Origin: Neobacillus cucumis
GTDB lineage: Bacteria; Bacillota; Bacilli; Bacillales_B; DSM-18226
Direction: 5' to 3'
NCBI RefSeq assembly: GCF_023715505.1
Contig: NZ_JAMBOH010000007.1
Coordinates: forward strand, 186,001-250,000
DNA: 64,000 nucleotides
The notes under the pieces are model-generated. The model saw only the letters and a program-made list of their open reading frames with translations, ran no database searches and had not been told where the DNA came from. The position numbers and the translations under genes are program-made. Shown here piece after piece: positions 8,977 to 16,109 of the stretch. Every line of letters begins with the position of its first letter. Position 1 is the first letter of the stretch.

Positions 8977-9011
8977 CAGATTTCATCTAATTTAGTTTTT
9001 AAGTACTCTAT

Positions 9012-9323
9012 TTATAATTGATTCACCAGTTGATTCATTGAATTTAATTTAGAAGTAAGTTCAATGAACCACTCTTCATCCCCAGTTGATAAAGCCAAGT
9101 CGATTAAAAATTGAATTTGCGCCTTGTTTGACACGTTAGAAACAGGCAGTCTCTTCACTCGTTCACTTAACATTGAAACCTTTTTTCCAATGATTTCATT
9201 ATTGTCACTTGTAATAACAGTTACCTTAACGATCCCTGAAGTATCAAATGATTCAATGTAACCCATGATTAATTCTCCATCCCGTAATGTTCCCTTAATC
9301 CAATCACCTGTTTGTAACAACAT
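9012..9323 (-). CDS. IDEAL-domain protein
   Basis: This 103-residue protein has a C-terminal segment IQFLIDLALSTGDEEWFIEL that matches the Firmicute IDEAL domain (named for an I-D-E-A-L-like core, here IDLAL, followed by a D/GD-W pattern). The N-terminal part (GDWIKGTLRDGELIMGYIES) looks like a small beta-rich domain. The start at ATG 9321-9323 is preferred because AAGG stands 8 bases upstream. The nearby GTG at 9332 is buried in that site. A TGTAAT-N7-ATTACA palindrome lies 53 bp upstream of the start, so it may belong to the regulon of the adjacent Rrf2 gene. The molecular role is unknown. Confidence 0.75.
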   Translation of the reverse strand: MLLQTGDWIKGTLRDGELIMGYIESFDTSGIVKVTVITSDNNEIIGKKVSMLSERVKRLPVSNVSNKAQIQFLIDLALSTGDEEWFIELTSKLNSMNQLVNQL

Positions 9324-9375
9324 TCTTTTCACCTTCCTAAATATTTTAGTCTTTTTATGCCTGTTAGATTTAATC

Positions 9376-9394
9376 TGTAATTTTTTTTATTACA
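9376..9394. promoter_or_regulatory. Candidate Rrf2-type operator 1
   Basis: TGTAAT (9376-9381), 7-base spacer, ATTACA (9389-9394). It is one of four repeats with the same half-sites and spacer within 1.4 kb, and lies between the Rrf2 gene and the IDEAL-domain gene. Confidence 0.5.
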
Positions 9395-9438
9395 ATTTAT
9401 CTAAAAAGAAATCTGCGACCAAAAATCAGCTACAACGC

Positions 9439-9852
9439 TTATTCTTCTTGATTAACAAGGTCGATAATTTCTTTCAGTGTATAATCCTTTAAATATTCAC
9501 CCAAATGTTCTTCAGCACCTAAGAAGATAGAAAATAAGACTCTTTGCATATTCGCACCTACAATACACCGTTCATTTGAATCTGGACACTTCGGCTGCAG
9601 AGCTCCTTCAGAGGTGATCTTATAAATATCCCAAAGATTAACTTCATTTAGATCTAGAGCAAACAAAAATCCGCCGCCAGGTCCCTCTTTTGATTTTATA
9701 AATCTATGTTTTTTTAACAAACTTAGCACTTTACGAATCCGCACAGGGTGTACACAGGCACTCGCTGAAATAGCATCACTTGTCGACATCCGGTCGGGCT
9801 GCAGCGCAAGAAAAGTTAAACTATGAATGGCTAGCGTAAAATCACTATTCAT
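9439..9852 (-). CDS. Rrf2-family transcriptional regulator (YwnA-like)
   Basis: This 137-residue protein starts at ATG 9850-9852 (MNSDFTLAIHSLTFLALQ) after a GGAGGG site. It has the Rrf2 winged-helix fold (MSTSDAISASACVHPVRIRKVLSLLKK, then the wing GPGGGFLFA) and a C-terminal dimerisation helix. It has Cys residues in CPDSNERC rather than the three-cysteine Fe-S cluster pattern of NsrR/IscR. The pattern most resembles B. subtilis YwnA (NPKCPVGKKIQNAL there, NERCIVGANMQRVL here). Such proteins are usually thiol- or oxidant-responsive repressors. A CTGTAAT-N7-GTTACAG palindrome 83 bp upstream suggests autoregulation. Confidence 0.85.
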   Translation of the reverse strand: MNSDFTLAIHSLTFLALQPDRMSTSDAISASACVHPVRIRKVLSLLKKHRFIKSKEGPGGGFLFALDLNEVNLWDIYKITSEGALQPKCPDSNERCIVGANMQRVLFSIFLGAEEHLGEYLKDYTLKEIIDLVNQEE

Positions 9853-9935
9853 GGCCTGCCCTCCTAAGAAATAAAAACTGCAAATCACTTATTATTTCAT
9901 TTATTTTTAGCTTTATAATACTATTTAGTAACGAC

Positions 9936-9954
9936 TGTAATATTAAACGTTACA
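9936..9954. promoter_or_regulatory. Candidate Rrf2-type operator 2
   Basis: TGTAAT (9936-9941), 7-base spacer, GTTACA (9949-9954), extended by C and G to CTGTAAT/GTTACAG. It lies upstream of the Rrf2 gene start. Confidence 0.5.
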
Positions 9955-10014
9955 GATTAGCTTGTCAAATATTCGATATTTAAGCCAAACTATCTCCTTC
10001 AAGCAAGTATAAAT

Positions 10015-10149
10015 TTAAACATTCCATTGTTTTTTAACTTGTTCTACTGCTATCATTTTAATTTTTTCCCATGGCAGTTCTTTTTTTACAAGAACATTTG
10101 TATGATAATTTCTTTCTTTATAATTAACTGTTACGAACACTTCAATCAT
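10015..10149 (-). CDS. BA3454-family small stress protein (44 aa)
   Basis: A 44-residue reading frame begins MIEVFVTVNYKERNYHTNV and ends EQVKKQWNV. The start at ATG 10147-10149 has AAGGAG nine bases upstream. An in-frame ATG six codons earlier overlaps that site. The pattern (short beta-hairpin, YxTNV, then a helix ending AxEQVxKQW) matches my recollection of the BA3454 family of small Bacillus proteins linked to stress. It lies 28 bp after the Spx paralogue gene and is probably co-transcribed with it. Its biochemical role is not known to me. Confidence 0.7.
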   Translation of the reverse strand: MIEVFVTVNYKERNYHTNVLVKKELPWEKIKMIAVEQVKKQWNV

Positions 10150-10177
10150 TTCTTTTTTCTCCTTCATTATTTACTCT

Positions 10178-10573
10178 TTAATTGGCCATTCTTTGTAATT
10201 CGGTACTCAAGAATGTGCGAAGCTTACGGGGTAGAAAGCTGCGGATTTCCTCATCGTTATAGCCTACCTGTAATCTTTTTTCATCCATGATAATCGGCCG
10301 GCGTAACATTTTTGGGTTCTCCATGATTAATTGGTAAAAATCATTAAGCGGAAGAGATTCGATATTTACATTTAATTCCTGGAACGTCTTCGAATTAGTT
10401 GAAATAATTTCGCTAGTTCCCTCTTCAGTCAAGCGGAGAATCGATTTAATCTCATCGACTGTAAGGGGATTAGATAATATGTTTCTTTCGATATAGTCAA
10501 TATGATGTTCCTCAAGCCACGCTTTTGCTTTTCGGCAAGAACCACAGCTTGGAGTCGAATAAAGAGTCACCAT
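10178..10573 (-). CDS. spx: Spx/ArsC-family regulator
   Basis: This 131-residue protein is the same length as B. subtilis Spx and has very similar sequence ([45 protein letters not shown]). The Cys10-x-x-Cys13 redox switch is present (CGSC) and the glycine in EEGTSEI, needed for RNA polymerase alpha-subunit contact, is kept. Spx binds RNA polymerase after disulfide stress and redirects transcription to thiol-homeostasis genes. Bacilli often carry more than one copy. The tail (STELQRMAN) and context with an Rrf2 regulator suggest that this is a paralogue rather than the housekeeping copy, but that cannot be proven from the window. Candidate operators 3 and 4 lie upstream. Confidence 0.88.
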   Translation of the reverse strand: MVTLYSTPSCGSCRKAKAWLEEHHIDYIERNILSNPLTVDEIKSILRLTEEGTSEIISTNSKTFQELNVNIESLPLNDFYQLIMENPKMLRRPIIMDEKRLQVGYNDEEIRSFLPRKLRTFLSTELQRMAN

Positions 10574-10695
10574 GCGCTAAACACTCCTTACATATAATTT
10601 GGTATACATTAAATATCAGTTAGGTAGTTACCCCAATGTGAGTTGGATTAAACATAGTGTTATTTTACAGAACCTATCTTTACACAACCTTAAAT

Positions 10696-10714
10696 TGTAA
10701 TAAAAAAAATTACA
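10696..10714. promoter_or_regulatory. Candidate Rrf2-type operator 3
   Basis: TGTAAT (10696-10701), A7 spacer, ATTACA (10709-10714). It lies about 120 bp upstream of the Spx paralogue, where it could act on that gene or on the divergent promoter at 10744. Confidence 0.5.
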
Positions 10715-10743
10715 GTTTGGTTAAAAAAAACTACTTAACTCAA

Positions 10744-10778
10744 TTGCTATTCCCTATACTGTAACTATAATATTTACA
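10744..10778 (+). promoter_or_regulatory. SigA-type promoter overlapped by candidate operator 4
   Basis: TTGCTA (10744-10749), 16-base spacer and a perfect TATAAT (10766-10771) read rightwards. A TGTAAC-N7-TTTACA palindrome (10760-10778, extended to ACTGTAA/TTACAGT) covers the -10 box, the classical position for repression. No annotated protein gene follows on this strand. Confidence 0.55.
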
Positions 10779-10975
10779 GTTAAAAATGTCAAATGGGAGG
10801 TGTTGGGGTTAATGTGAAATTTCACAACCCATTATGATGACCGGTAGGATTGAGGTCCTTGGGGCATTATTTAGTGGGCAAATTTATTTTTGCAGGAATT
10901 AAACTCAAATCTTAGGTTCATATATTCATTCACTAGTAGGCTTACTGTTCCGGGCAGTAAGCCTTTCTTATTGAT
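10779..10975 (+). ncRNA. Putative short transcript of about 190 nt (no clear product)
   Basis: Between the promoter at 10744-10771 and the terminator ending near 10975 there is no long reading frame. Only very short frames exist: an 8-codon frame at 10786, and a 22-codon frame beginning ATGATGACC near 10834 with a weak GGGAGG upstream. The stretch could be a small regulatory RNA, a leader, or the remnant of a lost gene. The 10976-11144 stretch that follows shows nothing I can support. Confidence 0.3.
10938..10970 (+). terminator. Intrinsic terminator of the short rightward transcript
   Basis: A 10-bp perfect stem (AGGCTTACTG, 10938-10947, with 10955-10964) with a 7-base loop is followed by TTCTTATT on the plus strand. 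A terminator with no annotated gene before it supports the short transcript. Confidence 0.65.
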
Positions 10976-11144
10976 TAGTATACGTACGGACCGTAAATCC
11001 TATTAATGAGGAGTGTCTTGACGCTGCCAGAATCGTCAACGCGTATTAGATGCTGCTCTTAGTCTCTTTCTACTCGATAGATTAGTAGCATGATGAATCA
11101 GATGTCCAAGGAAACTGGGATAAACCAACGATCCTCGTTTTACA

Positions 11145-11642
11145 TTACATATTCATCATATCATGGCCAGCTGAAGAACCTGATACCAGGGAAGGATCAA
11201 TCATTCCGAAGATCATTGCAATGTGCGCTACAATTAAGAAGATACTAACAAAAACTGCATGGATTTTCAGCTTTTCTTCTTCTGTTTTGTGTCTATAAAT
11301 TAACCCTAAATCAAGTAATGCCATTCCTAAGAAAGGAACGATACCGAGCAGATAAAAAGTTACAGCAACAACGTCAATCCATCCTTTCCATTCACCGTTT
11401 ACAGTGAGCGGAATATAGGCCGTTTTCATTAAGAAAATGAAAACACCTGTAAAATAGATCCCCGCAAAAATACCTGTTACTTTATTTAATTTTTTTAACG
11501 CACCGTCTAAATTTCTTGAGAATAAGATAGCAATTTCTGTAATCGCCAAAATCTCGGCACAAATAACCGGAACCGCCATAAAAATCAATAAATTCCAAGG
11601 CTGATTGTCTGCAAGTAAACCCATGTAATGCGTCATGTTCAT
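11145..11642 (-). CDS. Four- to five-helix membrane protein with Met/His-rich ends
   Basis: This 165-residue integral membrane protein has hydrophobic segments around residues 17-40, 54-73, 88-112 and 127-150. Both ends carry possible soft-metal ligands (MNMTHYMG at the start, AGHDMMNM at the end). It resembles small Bacillus membrane proteins found beside copper genes, possibly the DUF6803 group, but I am not certain of the family. Its position between the Spx region and copA fits a role in metal handling or envelope stress. It starts at ATG 11640-11642 after GAGGAGAG. Confidence 0.65.
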   Translation of the reverse strand: MNMTHYMGLLADNQPWNLLIFMAVPVICAEILAITEIAILFSRNLDGALKKLNKVTGIFAGIYFTGVFIFLMKTAYIPLTVNGEWKGWIDVVAVTFYLLGIVPFLGMALLDLGLIYRHKTEEEKLKIHAVFVSIFLIVAHIAMIFGMIDPSLVSGSSAGHDMMNM

Positions 11643-11814
11643 GTCTAACTCTCCTCTATTTATCTGATACTCTTAATATAGGAAAAAAGTATGCAGAAAT
11701 TTAGCAGAAACCTTGAAGAAAATGTGTAAATTGGCGAATAACATCTATAGATTTACAGTTTGGACAAAGCCTGTTTTATAAACTTTGAAATAAAAAAACT
11801 TTCGACTATCGGCT

Positions 11815-11850
11815 AACAAAAAAACCGTAACCTACAAGGATAACGGCTTT
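11815..11850 (-). terminator. Terminator downstream of the copA region
   Basis: Arms at 11821-11832 and 11838-11850 (AAAGCCGTTATCC and GGTTACGGTTTT on the minus strand, a few mismatches) are followed by a run of seven Ts. It is the likely end of the csoR-copZ-copA transcript, about 190 bp past copA. Confidence 0.65.
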
Positions 11851-11893
11851 AACGATTACTTTAATTTTACTAATTAGAAAGTTCACTTTATGG

Positions 11894-12027
11894 TTAATGT
11901 CCTTTTACATTCATTTGCTCTTGATGAGAAGGATTAGAATCGGATCCGGCTATAGATACATTTATTCCCTAACCAACCATCACTATTAATAAATAAGCGA
12001 TAGCTGGAAGTGCTCACTTTTCCACAT
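11894..12027 (-). pseudogene. Decayed small membrane-peptide gene after copA
   Basis: After copA there is a ribosome binding site and ATG (12025-12027, GGTGAGCATTATG) that reads only 13 codons. Shifting frame by one gives a protein-like stretch: ALPAIAYLLIVMVG, an in-frame TAG, then GINVSIAGSDSNPSHQEQM and VKGH before TAA at 11894. The pattern (hydrophobic helix then polar tail) suggests a small exported or membrane protein broken by one frameshift and one stop. The original function is unknown. Confidence 0.4.
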
Positions 12028-12038
12028 AATGCTCACCT

Positions 12039-14453
12039 CTACAATTTTACTTTTTGTAAACGTAATGCATTGAGAACAACCGATACTGAACTGAATGCCA
12101 TTGCTGCCCCTGCTAACCAAGGTGCCAGGAATCCAAGAGCAGCAACAGGAATACCAAGAGTATTATAGGCAAGGGCCCAGAACAAATTCTGCTTAATATT
12201 TCGAATGGTCTTTTTACTCATAAAAACCGCATCGGCAATACTATTTAAATCTCCACGAATGAGGGTGATATCAGCTGCTTCCATTGCAACATCGGTACCA
12301 GTACCAATAGCCATTCCGATATCTGCAACTGCAAGGGCTGGGGCATCATTGATTCCATCCCCAACCATCGCAACTTTCTTTCCTTCTGCCTGTAATTTCT
12401 TTATTTCATCGGCCTTTCCTTCAGGAAGAACTTCAGCAATAACCTTTTCTATACCTACTTGTGAGGCTATAGCTTTAGCTGTCTGTTTATTATCCCCAGT
12501 AATCATAATTACTTCTATTCCCATATCCTTTAAGCGACTGATAGCTGATTTGGATGTTTCTTTAATGGTATCCGCTACAGCTACCATCCCAGCATATTGG
12601 TTGTTAATCGCAACCAGCATGGCTGTTTTTCCAACCTTCTCCAATTCATTCATTTGACCATAAGCATTTTCTACAGCAACATTGTATTTACTCATTAATT
12701 TTCTAGTACCAACCAATAGTTCATTACCATCAACGGTTGCCTTTATACCAAAACCAGGAATCGCTTCGAATTCCGTAACATCCTTGAGAGGAATCCCTTT
12801 TTCTTTAGTACCTTGAACAATTGCTTGTGAAAGTGGATGTTCTGATGGTTTTTCAGCAGATCCAACTAATGATAAAAATTCATCTTCTACTTGAGATTGG
12901 GCTGTGAATACATCTGTTAAAGCTGGTGTTCCGTTTGTAACGGTACCTGTTTTATCTAATACAACGGATGAAATTTTATGGGTCATTTCCAAATGCTCGC
13001 CACCCTTAAACAGAATGCCATATTCCGCCGCACGGCCTGAACCGGCCATGATAGATGTTGGCGTTGCAAAACCCAATGCACAAGGACAAGCGATAACTAG
13101 AACTGCTATCAATTTTTCTAGTGCTTCCGCAAAATCCCCAGGAGACACCCAAACATACCAAACGATAAAAGCTACTACAGCTAGGGCAACAACAATCGGA
13201 ACAAACACACCGGAAATTTTGTCCGCAAGACGTTGTATCGGTGCCTTAGAGCCCTGCGCTTCTTCTACTACTTTTATAATTTGGGCTAAAGCCGTATCTC
13301 TGCCTACTTTTGTTGCCTCAATTAATAAAAATCCGTTTTTATTTATAGTAGCTCCTATTACCTCATCATCAATGGTCTTATCAACCGGGACACTTTCACC
13401 CGTGAGCATTGATTCATCGATAGCGGAGCGACCTTCCAATATTTTTCCGTCGACCGGTATCTTATCACCAGGTTTAATATGAACAATATCGCCAACGATT
13501 ACTTCTTCAATGGGGATTTCTTGTTCTGCACCATCTCTTTCAACAATGGCTGTCTTTGCTTGAAGACCCATCAGTTTTTTAATTGCTTCTGATGACCGTC
13601 CTTTCGCCTTTACTTCAAAAAGCTTTCCAAGAATAATCAGCGTAATGAGGATAGAACTGGTCTCATAGTATAGTTCTACTGAATGGACCATACTTCCGAT
13701 TGACATCAATGACAAGTAGAAACTGTAAAAATAAGCCGCTGACGTACCTAAAGCTACGAGTACATCCATATTGGCACTTTTATTTTTTAATGCCTTAAAA
13801 GCTCCAGCATAAAACTGTTTACCAATAAAAAACTGAACCGGAGTAGCCAGGGCAAACTGCACCCATGGATTCATAAACATTTTCGGAACCCAGATAAAAG
13901 AGGTAAATGAAAAGTGCCCCATCATTGCCCACAACAGAGGAAATGAAAGGATTGCCGAAAAGATAAACTTCCCAGTTTGTTTTTCAATTTCCATTTGGCG
14001 ATGGTCAATTGTTTCTTTAACATCTTCCTTTATATGGGCACCATACCCTAGGTTTTCCACCTTTTTAATGATTTCACCTGATGAGAGTACTGCACTGTTG
14101 TACTCTACCGTTGCTTTTTCAAGTGCCAAATTCACATTTGCTTTCACTATTCCATCTAACTTATTTAATCCTTTTTCGATTCGAGTCGCACAGGCTGCAC
14201 AGGTCATACCGGTTATGTCAAACTCCGATTTCTCATTAACAACATCATAACCAAGATCTTTAATCTTTTTTTCAATTTCTTCCATATTTATTTTTTCTGG
14301 ATTATATTTAACATTTGATCGCTCTAAAGCAAGATTAACATTTGCTTCTTCCACGCCTTCTAATTTATTAAGACCCTTTTCAATTCTTATCGCACAGGCT
14401 GCACAGGTCATACCTGAGATTTGTAAATTAGTTTCTTTTACATTTTGACTCAT
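12039..14453 (-). CDS. copA: Copper-exporting P-type ATPase CopA
   Basis: This 804-residue P1B-type ATPase pumps Cu(I) out of the cytoplasm. Two N-terminal HMA domains carry GMTCAAC (Cys pairs at residues 17/20 and 85/88). Then come the transmembrane helices, the actuator TGES loop, the intramembrane Cys-Pro-Cys (VIACPCALGFATP), the phosphorylation site DKTGTVTNG and the hinge GDGINDAPAL. The last helices end near the C-terminus. The start at ATG 14451-14453 has GGAG nine bases upstream. A TTG three codons earlier is less likely. It follows copZ by 81 bp, a gap containing a CsoR-like box and a hairpin, so it can be expressed both with copZ and on its own. Confidence 0.95.
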   Translation of the reverse strand: MSQNVKETNLQISGMTCAACAIRIEKGLNKLEGVEEANVNLALERSNVKYNPEKINMEEIEKKIKDLGYDVVNEKSEFDITGMTCAACATRIEKGLNKLDGIVKANVNLALEKATVEYNSAVLSSGEIIKKVENLGYGAHIKEDVKETIDHRQMEIEKQTGKFIFSAILSFPLLWAMMGHFSFTSFIWVPKMFMNPWVQFALATPVQFFIGKQFYAGAFKALKNKSANMDVLVALGTSAAYFYSFYLSLMSIGSMVHSVELYYETSSILITLIILGKLFEVKAKGRSSEAIKKLMGLQAKTAIVERDGAEQEIPIEEVIVGDIVHIKPGDKIPVDGKILEGRSAIDESMLTGESVPVDKTIDDEVIGATINKNGFLLIEATKVGRDTALAQIIKVVEEAQGSKAPIQRLADKISGVFVPIVVALAVVAFIVWYVWVSPGDFAEALEKLIAVLVIACPCALGFATPTSIMAGSGRAAEYGILFKGGEHLEMTHKISSVVLDKTGTVTNGTPALTDVFTAQSQVEDEFLSLVGSAEKPSEHPLSQAIVQGTKEKGIPLKDVTEFEAIPGFGIKATVDGNELLVGTRKLMSKYNVAVENAYGQMNELEKVGKTAMLVAINNQYAGMVAVADTIKETSKSAISRLKDMGIEVIMITGDNKQTAKAIASQVGIEKVIAEVLPEGKADEIKKLQAEGKKVAMVGDGINDAPALAVADIGMAIGTGTDVAMEAADITLIRGDLNSIADAVFMSKKTIRNIKQNLFWALAYNTLGIPVAALGFLAPWLAGAAMAFSSVSVVLNALRLQKVKL

Positions 14454-14468
14454 AAAAGCCAACTCCTT

Positions 14469-14485
14469 ATACCCTATAGAGGTAT
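14469..14485. promoter_or_regulatory. Second CsoR-like operator, in the copZ-copA gap
   Basis: ATACCCTATAGAGGTAT is a near-palindrome with the TACC/GGTA ends of known CsoR sites. It lies just upstream of copA, suggesting a separate copper-responsive promoter for the pump. Confidence 0.55.
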
Positions 14486-14496
14486 ATTTTTTTGCG

Positions 14497-14523
14497 AAAA
14501 GAACGTGCTATTACTAGCACGTT
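14497..14523 (-). terminator. Hairpin between copZ and copA
   Basis: A 9-bp perfect stem (AACGTGCTA, 14502-14510 with 14515-14523) is followed by CTTTT on the minus strand. It could end or attenuate the csoR-copZ transcript before copA. Confidence 0.65.
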
Positions 14524-14534
14524 TCTTTCACTAT

Positions 14535-14741
14535 TTATTTCACGTCGTATCCTTGATCATCGATGGTTTCTTTAATCTTATCTAATGAAACCTCTTGGGT
14601 ATTAAACTCAACATCCACTTTTGCTGCTTTTAAGTCAACTTTTACGGAGCTAACACCGTTTAGTGCACCAACACTTCCTTCTACTGCTTTCACACAATGA
14701 CCGCAAGACATTCCTTGAACATTTAATGTTACCTTTTCCAT
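14535..14741 (-). CDS. copZ: Copper chaperone CopZ
   Basis: This 68-residue HMA-fold protein is MEKVTLNVQGMSCGHCVKAV and onward, with the metal site GMSCGHC. It carries Cu(I) to CopA, encoded downstream, and buffers copper in the cytoplasm. The start at ATG 14739-14741 follows GGGAG at a 7-base spacing. A start six codons upstream would overlap this site. Length is typical (69 aa in B. subtilis). Confidence 0.95.
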   Translation of the reverse strand: MEKVTLNVQGMSCGHCVKAVEGSVGALNGVSSVKVDLKAAKVDVEFNTQEVSLDKIKETIDDQGYDVK

Positions 14742-14759
14742 TTTAAAACTCCCTCTCAT

Positions 14760-15104
14760 TTATTTTTTTATTAGTCTTTGTATAGTAGTTAGCAGTTCAT
14801 CCACAACTTCATGGTCGCCCTCTTGAATTCTTTCGAGCACACAACTTTTCATATGGCCTTCCAAAAGAACTTTCGCAACACTATTTAAAGCTGCTTGGGT
14901 GGCTGCAATTTGCGTAATAACATCATCACAATAGGTGTCTTTTTCAATAAGACCTTTAATACCACGAATCTGTCCCTCAACTCTATTTAATCTTGAAACA
15001 AGATTTTGCTTCGTTTTATCTGAATGATGACTTTTTCGTTCTGACGTTAAAGGAGCACAGTGTTCATTAGAATGATTCAGGTTAACAGGATCGTGATTAT
15101 TCAT
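14760..15104 (-). CDS. csoR: Copper-sensing repressor CsoR
   Basis: This 114-residue all-helical repressor has the Cys-His-Cys copper site visible as TYCDDV (Cys near 58) and GHMKSC (His near 82, Cys near 88), along with LVSRLNRVEGQIRGIKGL typical of the family. When Cu(I) binds it leaves its operator and copZ-copA expression rises. The start is set at the second ATG (15102-15104), six bases after GGAGGG. The extended N-terminus with several His (NHDPVNLNHSNEHC) is longer than in some homologues. Its operator lies about 30 bp upstream. Confidence 0.93.
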   Translation of the reverse strand: MNNHDPVNLNHSNEHCAPLTSERKSHHSDKTKQNLVSRLNRVEGQIRGIKGLIEKDTYCDDVITQIAATQAALNSVAKVLLEGHMKSCVLERIQEGDHEVVDELLTTIQRLIKK

Positions 15105-15132
15105 AACCATCCCTCCTACGATTTAAATTTAC

Positions 15133-15151
15133 CATACCCCCCTACCCTATG
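15133..15151. promoter_or_regulatory. CsoR operator upstream of csoR
   Basis: CATACCCCCCTACCCTATG closely follows B. subtilis CsoR sites (TACCC plus a C/G run) and has symmetric CATA/TATG ends. It controls the csoR-copZ-copA unit. The rest of the 294-bp gap holds the divergent promoter of the response regulator gene. Confidence 0.7.
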
Positions 15152-15404
15152 TAAATAGGCGTTTTGAAATTTTTTTATTTTTGTATTCAACTTTCACAAT
15201 TTGTTCATAAGTTCTTATGATTAGTCAAAATAGTTATTCTGTCTAGAAACAAACTTTTTACAATATTAACTTTAGCAGATATTATTAACCTATAATTTTT
15301 TTGGTGGAATTTGTTTAGAAATTTGGAAATCTATTAAATCTGCAAAGTTTCTTCAAAATCTTCTTCTATTATTAAGGTATAAACTTTGATAAGGTGGTGG
15401 CGAT

Positions 15405-16109
15405 ATGAAAACAATTTTACTTGTCGATGATGAAACTCGAATGCTTGACCTTTTAGGACTTTATATAGCTCCTCACGGTTATAAATGTGTTAAAGCTACC
15501 TCCGCAAAAGTCGCGCTGACTTATTTTGAAAAAGAAAAAATTGACCTGGTAATCTTGGATATTATGATGCCTGAAATGGATGGTTGGACAACCTGCCAAA
15601 AAATAAGAGAGTTTTCAGATGTCCCCATTATTATGCTGACGGCCAGGAGTGAAACCCCAGACATCATAAAGGGTCTAAAATTTGGGGCTGACGATTATGT
15701 GACAAAACCTTTTAATGAAGAGGAGTTATTAGCCAGAATCCAGGCATTGCTAAGAAGAACGAGAACTTCAACAGAAAATCAGCATTTTCTAGTTTTCAAT
15801 GGCCTAGAATGGAATCAGGAATCTATGGAATTAAAATATAAAGGCCAAGTCATTTCGGTCACACCGAAAGAATTTGCTTTAATTGGTTTGTTTATAAAAA
15901 ATCCTCAAAAAGTTTACTCTCGTGATCACTTATTGTCATCTATATGGGGGTTCCAGTCGCAAATAGATGATCGAACGATTGATTCCCATATTAGGAATTT
16001 ACGTGAAAAGTTGAGGAATGCAGGATTCCCTATAGAAAACCATCTTTTTACAGTTTGGGGTATAGGATACAAATGGGTAAAGGAAGGTCGGAATGAAAAT
16101 ATCCATTAA
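15405..16109 (+). CDS. OmpR-family response regulator
   Basis: This 234-residue protein has a receiver domain (acidic pair in LLVDDETR, phospho-acceptor Asp52 in VILDIMMPEMDG, Thr in IIMLTARSE, Lys in DDYVTKPF) and a C-terminal winged helix (VTPKEFALIGLFIKNP; IDSHIRNLREKLR). It overlaps the following histidine kinase gene by 17 bp. The neighbours on both sides are copper or thiol-redox genes, so a metal or envelope signal is an inference. The binding site is not identifiable here. Confidence 0.9.
   Translation: MKTILLVDDETRMLDLLGLYIAPHGYKCVKATSAKVALTYFEKEKIDLVILDIMMPEMDGWTTCQKIREFSDVPIIMLTARSETPDIIKGLKFGADDYVTKPFNEEELLARIQALLRRTRTSTENQHFLVFNGLEWNQESMELKYKGQVISVTPKEFALIGLFIKNPQKVYSRDHLLSSIWGFQSQIDDRTIDSHIRNLREKLRNAGFPIENHLFTVWGIGYKWVKEGRNENIH

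Noticed and set aside
8750..8986. 78-codon minus-strand frame upstream of the PRD regulator
   Set aside because: It crosses the strong hairpin at 8947-8976, has no ribosome binding site and has an unnatural amino-acid order. It is most likely the 5' leader of the regulator gene.
10786..10812. 8-codon frame MSNGRCWG after the promoter at 10744
   Set aside because: The ATG lies too near the expected transcript start for a ribosome binding site, so it is likely chance.
11000..11140. Possible short plus-strand frames near TTGACGCTGCC
   Set aside because: Only fragments with early stops and no ribosome binding site, so no gene can be supported.
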